Below are positions 60,045 to 64,000 of a stretch of DNA of 64,000 nucleotides, piece after piece. The notes under the pieces were generated by a model that did no database searches, was not told where the DNA came from, and saw only the letters and a list, made by a program, of their open reading frames with translations. A program made the translations under genes and the position numbers. How positions within the stretch are numbered: position 1 is the stretch's first letter; every line of letters starts with the position of its first letter. The stretch lies in assembly GCF_016462415.1 (NCBI RefSeq), contig NZ_JAEMTF010000008.1:25485-89484 (forward strand), in the 5' to 3' direction. Source of the stretch: Williamsia sp. GTDB taxonomy: Bacteria > Actinomycetota > Actinomycetes > Mycobacteriales > Mycobacteriaceae.

Positions 60045-60800
60045 GTGGACGATGAGGCGTTTTACGAGGGCGTTCCGTGGTGGGAGCTGAAGAAGTGGCC
60101 GGGCAAGAATGTCAAGTTCGGGGGTCGGCCGAAGCTGGCCGCGTACCTGTATTTCAACTACGAGGTGGGCAATACGTTCCGGATGAAGGAACTCCGCCGT
60201 GCGCTTGGTGACGATGCACCCGCCGATGACGAACACCTGAACCGCAGACTTCGGCAGCTTCGTGACCAAGATTGGCGGTTCGATTCCTACAAAGACCTCG
60301 CTGGACAGGACGTCGACGCCTACGTCCTCAAAGCTAAGGGAAAGCGAATCTGGCTGGGAGAACGCAACCGTTTGGACAAGCCCTCGCAGGCGGTCAGGCG
60401 CGAGGTCATCGAACGCGACCTCAACCGCTGCGTTGTCTGTGGCGTCGGTGCTGGGGAACCGTACGACCGGGAACCCGACTCGAAAGCGCGAATGACAGTC
60501 GGTCACCGTGTTGCGGGCGCGCGGCTTGCAAGCGCCAGTCCCGACAATCTCCAAACCGAATGTTCGCGATGCAATGAGCCCGCCGGGGACACGCCGCCGA
60601 ACCCCGAGCGTCTCGATGAGGTCATGTCGGTCGTAAGTCGGCTGGGCGTGAAGGACAAGACCGCGCTGCTCGATTGGCTGACCGCTGGCCGGCGAATACG
60701 TAACAAGGTGGACGTTGCCTACGACAGGATCCGGCGGCTCTCCACGACGGAACGCGAGGCCGTTGTGCAACGACTGCGGGAGGCCACGCGTAGGGGCTGA
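60045..60800 (+). CDS. HNH endonuclease
   Basis: RREVIERDLNRCVVCG...MTVGHRVAGARLASASPDNLQTECSRCNEPAGD; GTG start, divergent from the MTase. Confidence 0.85.
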   Translation: MDDEAFYEGVPWWELKKWPGKNVKFGGRPKLAAYLYFNYEVGNTFRMKELRRALGDDAPADDEHLNRRLRQLRDQDWRFDSYKDLAGQDVDAYVLKAKGKRIWLGERNRLDKPSQAVRREVIERDLNRCVVCGVGAGEPYDREPDSKARMTVGHRVAGARLASASPDNLQTECSRCNEPAGDTPPNPERLDEVMSVVSRLGVKDKTALLDWLTAGRRIRNKVDVAYDRIRRLSTTEREAVVQRLREATRRG

Positions 60801-61138
60801 TTACTCGGGTCGAGCCCGCACCGGAACCGCCTGGCCACAAGCTACGTCTAAGCGCGGTGACCGATACCGCGCTTACGACTCTCCTCCTATTGCTGCCTGC
60901 GCTGTGGCTCGTGATCGTCGAGGACCGGGACGAAGGATGAGGAGCAGCTCGCGCTCTGAGACAATCGATCTCGGGATTGAGGTGGCCTTCGTCTGTAGGT
61001 GGTGCCCTGTAGCATCACGAGCACTCGTCGCGGGTCGAAGAGACTCGTGCGGCGGAACTGAATCCAGCAGTGGCTACACGGCCCCAAAGGGGCTTGGTGT
61101 CGGTGAACCCATCGTGCGTCTAAACGCCCACAAGCCGC

Positions 61139-61960
61139 TCAATTCCCTTCACTACCCAACGCAGTTTCTGCGTTTTGACCATCCGTGACCTCTGTGTCGA
61201 GCGCGATCCTAAACTGTTCGAGCATGATGTCGTGTAATGCCGAGACATTCACCTTGGCAAAGGAATTACTTTTCCGATGAACCACTTGGTAAGTTGCACG
61301 TCTAAAATCATTAAAGGCTGCCGCTGCCGCTGGTAGTCCAAGGATTTCAAGACGTACCCCGTGCGGTACCGTCCCTATGTAGATCGGGTCGAATAGTTTA
61401 CGGATACGTTCCAGGACTGGATAGTCCGTCAAGTCTGAGTCCCAGTCTGGATCGGAAAGCTCGTCGTGCCACTGATACTCGACCGCCAGGGGGGCCATCG
61501 AGGCCGCCTTCTCGGCACTGTCAAGAAGGGCTGTCATGCGCTCGCCACGTTGCATCCGCAACCATTCGGCACTTCGCGTGAGCGAATGTAACCTATCTTG
61601 TTCGTCGAGTTGCTTATGTAGATTCCGCCCATTCGACCGTATTTGCCACCACACACCCCCAAAAGCGATCAAGGCCGCTATAAGAGCAATGCAGGCCGCA
61701 AGAATGGTCGCCCAGGGCTGCGTCAACCCAAGCCAGATGTCAGGGGATTGCTTCGGCGCTAACTTGTCGACAACATCCCTCGGAAGATGGATTTCGACCG
61801 TTTGAGGTGGGCTAAGGGTGGTTGCCTGCGGGGGAGTGGGAGGTGTGGGCGGGCCGAGACGCATCGGGGTTGTCACCCCGCGATTATGACCACCACTGCT
61901 CAAGTCTTGCTTGCGGTCGACCGATCGCGCCGATGGCCGAGGTCCACCAGCTGTTCGCAA
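61139..61960 (-). CDS. Hypothetical membrane protein
   Basis: TM segment WATILAACIALIAALIAFGGVWW followed by a coiled/helical cytoplasmic region. Confidence 0.6.
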   Translation of the reverse strand: MRTAGGPRPSARSVDRKQDLSSGGHNRGVTTPMRLGPPTPPTPPQATTLSPPQTVEIHLPRDVVDKLAPKQSPDIWLGLTQPWATILAACIALIAALIAFGGVWWQIRSNGRNLHKQLDEQDRLHSLTRSAEWLRMQRGERMTALLDSAEKAASMAPLAVEYQWHDELSDPDWDSDLTDYPVLERIRKLFDPIYIGTVPHGVRLEILGLPAAAAAFNDFRRATYQVVHRKSNSFAKVNVSALHDIMLEQFRIALDTEVTDGQNAETALGSEGN

Positions 61961-62072
61961 CCATCTCGCCGCCGAAACCGGAGGTTAGACCTTGCGCTCT
62001 AACTCCGTGCGAGGCGCCACCATTTCAACCTCTGCTGCTCTACTCGTAACCGCGGTGGGGGTGAGCCGGGCG

Positions 62073-62107
62073 GACCGGTTCGGGGATCAGGCGCCCCGGA
62101 ACCGGTC
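62073..62107 (-). terminator. Hairpin downstream of glycosyltransferase
   Basis: GACCGGTTCGGGG / CCCCGGAACCGGTC with one bulge. Confidence 0.6.
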
Positions 62108-62121
62108 GCGTCCGAACCTCG

Positions 62122-62940
62122 TCAGCGGACGTCGACCTGCTTGCCCGTGGTGTCGCGGTCCTTGGTGCTGTACCAGGTCACGAAGTCCTTGATGCCGAAC
62201 GCATGCAGACGCCGCAGTGAGATGTAGACGACGGCCTTCTGTGCCAGCGCGATACCCGCCGAGCCGGTGATGGCGCGGACACGGCGCTGCAGGATGATGT
62301 CCTCGTCGGCGTCATCCATCGACACCCGTGGGAAACCGCCGCTCTCGCGGTAGATCTCGGCGTCGAACGCCATGTTCGGCCCGCACACGGCGAAGCTGCG
62401 CCGGCGGGCGTCGGGCTCCTTGCGGGTGCGCCACCACTCGACGCCGTGGCCGAGGCGCCAGGCCACGCCGATCGCGTTGAACACCACGTTGGTGAAGCCC
62501 TCGTCGGTGCGCGCACGCAGTCGGCCGCCGACGAGGCGCTTACCGTCGAGCAACGGTCGGATCAGCTGCGAGAGCCACTCGGCGTCCGGGATGGTGTCGG
62601 CGTCGGTCCGCGCGACCAAGGTCGCACCCGTGTCGATGGCGTGGCGCGTGGCGGTGTCGATCGCGTACCCGACGCCCTTCTGGGTCTCGGTGATCAACTC
62701 GACAGGGAAGCGCGGATTCGACTCGATGTGCTCTGCGACGATCTGCGCGGTGCGATCGGTGCTGTTGTTGTCCACGACGATGATTCGCGGACTGCCCAGC
62801 ACGTCGCGGTGGATGACGTCGTCCCAGTGCTGCCGGTCGAGTGCGCGCAGCGTGTCGAGGATGAACTTCTCCTCGTTGTAGGCAGCGACGATCACTGCCA
62901 CCGAGTGGACATCGATCTTGTCGAGTTCTTGCGTTGTCAT
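62122..62940 (-). CDS. Glycosyltransferase family 2
   Basis: VAVIVAAYNEEKFILDTLRAL, IIVVDNNSTDRTAQIV, VARTDADTIPDAEWL. Confidence 0.92.
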   Translation of the reverse strand: MTTQELDKIDVHSVAVIVAAYNEEKFILDTLRALDRQHWDDVIHRDVLGSPRIIVVDNNSTDRTAQIVAEHIESNPRFPVELITETQKGVGYAIDTATRHAIDTGATLVARTDADTIPDAEWLSQLIRPLLDGKRLVGGRLRARTDEGFTNVVFNAIGVAWRLGHGVEWWRTRKEPDARRRSFAVCGPNMAFDAEIYRESGGFPRVSMDDADEDIILQRRVRAITGSAGIALAQKAVVYISLRRLHAFGIKDFVTWYSTKDRDTTGKQVDVR

Positions 62941-62987
62941 CGTTACTCACTCCTAGCGTTCCCCCCGAGGGATCGTTTCGTCGTGCG

Positions 62988-63791
62988 TCAGCGAATGTCG
63001 GTGTTCTGCTCCGTGGCGGTGCGGTCGGATGATGCGTACCAGGACACGAAGCCCTGCGTGCCGTACTCGTCGAGACGTCGCAGCGATGTGTAGACGATCG
63101 CCCTGGGCGCCAATGCGATTCCCTCGGGTCCGGTGATCGCGCGGACACTCTGCTGCAGCACCTGGTCCTCGTCGGCCTCCTCGATGGACGTGCGGGGGAA
63201 TCCGCCGGACTTCTCGTACATCTCGGCGTCGATCGCCAGATTGTTGCCGACGACGGCGAAGCTGCGTCGCTTGTCCGGTTCGTGGTCGCGGGTGCGGATC
63301 CACTCCACGAGATGTCCTACGCGCCAGAGCCGCCCGACGGCGTTGAACACCGTCGACTGCATCCCGTCGCCGCTGCGCGCCCGCACCCGACCACCCACCA
63401 GTCGCTTGCCGCCGAGCAGCGGCGCGATGATCGAGGCGAGCCAGTCCGGGGCCGGAAGCGTGTCGGCGTCGGTGCGGGCGATGTAGGTCGCGCCGAGTTC
63501 GATGGCCCGACGTGCACCGGCATCGGCGGCCGACCCGGTGCCCTTCTCGAGTTCGGTGATCATCTCGAAGGGGACCTTCGTACCGGCCGATATGAAGTCG
63601 CTCACTATCGCTGCGGTGTCGTCGGTGCTGTTGTTGTCGACCAGGATCACCCGGAATCCACCGAGCACGTCGCGATGGACCGGCTTGTCGAAACGCTGGG
63701 CCTCCAGAGCGCGCAACGTGTCCAGGACCAGGTGTTTCTCGTTGTACATCGGTACGATCACGGCCACTGCGGGTCTCTCGGCGCTACCCAT
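62988..63791 (-). CDS. Glycosyltransferase family 2 (tandem paralogue of 62122..62940)
   Basis: VAVIVPMYNEKHLVLDTLRAL, VILVDNNSTDDTAAIV, IARTDADTLPAPDWL. Confidence 0.92.
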   Translation of the reverse strand: MGSAERPAVAVIVPMYNEKHLVLDTLRALEAQRFDKPVHRDVLGGFRVILVDNNSTDDTAAIVSDFISAGTKVPFEMITELEKGTGSAADAGARRAIELGATYIARTDADTLPAPDWLASIIAPLLGGKRLVGGRVRARSGDGMQSTVFNAVGRLWRVGHLVEWIRTRDHEPDKRRSFAVVGNNLAIDAEMYEKSGGFPRTSIEEADEDQVLQQSVRAITGPEGIALAPRAIVYTSLRRLDEYGTQGFVSWYASSDRTATEQNTDIR

Positions 63792-63885
63792 GCGTACGAG
63801 TAAACACGGTCTGGCGGCCATGGGCGACCCGTGTCGACCGTTCGGCCGAGCGGAACCAGCGGTCCCCCGCGCGCGTCGGAACACG

Positions 63886-64000
63886 GTGTTCGTAGACGCG
63901 CAGAAGGGCTCGCGAGGCGGGGCGACGGTCGCCCGTCGGTGGGGTGACGAGAGCGGCATGGTGTCGGTCGAGGCGGCCTTTGCCATCGCGGCGATCGTCT
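63886..64000 (+). CDS. TadE-like pilus protein, N-terminus only (cut by window)
   Basis: VFVDAQKGSRGGATVARRWGDESGMVSVEAAFAIAAIV: TadE-type E-containing TM start (SVEAAFAIAAIV). Confidence 0.6.
   Translation, partial: MFVDAQKGSRGGATVARRWGDESGMVSVEAAFAIAAIV

Noticed and set aside
49640-62070. CRISPR array or known Cas genes in the island
   Set aside because: No regularly spaced direct repeats and no Cas-like motifs seen in the ORFs
49640-62070. Active prophage or ICE
   Set aside because: No capsid, portal, terminase, relaxase or intact integrase; the only recombinase is a frameshifted fragment

Overview
The window is high-GC actinobacterial chromosome, most likely Gordonia or another mycolate-forming relative (inferred from gene content, not from a search). 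About 9-49.6 kb is a backbone whose gene order matches the Mycobacterium tuberculosis Rv3683-to-Rv3660c block in inverted orientation, recalled from memory: metallophosphoesterase, ponA2-type PBP, whiB4, two Get3/ArsA ATPases, RidA, MBL hydrolase, Crp, nth, TlpA-like, NUDIX, MarP, EphE-like, acs, dppABCD, degenerate Fic-like protein, HAD hydrolase, ssd. Non-syntenic cargo interrupts it (Gfo/Idh + hypB + amidase; MarR/hydrolase/cupin; BenE/SRPBCC; NhaA/SulP/MerR). About 49.6-62.0 kb is an accessory island that truncates ssd. It starts with a decayed serine recombinase and carries several pseudogenes, an uncharacterised translationally coupled gene pair, a HEPN + small SH3/KOW-like pair, an NgoMIV-type restriction endonuclease with a C5 methyltransferase, and an HNH endonuclease. 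A TadE-like ORF begins at the right edge with no tadA/B/C/flp between it and ssd, so the island appears to have replaced the core of a tad locus. A roughly 300-nt Ms1/MTS2823-like ncRNA is predicted at 47.3-47.6 kb, with a CRP-type site inside its promoter spacer.
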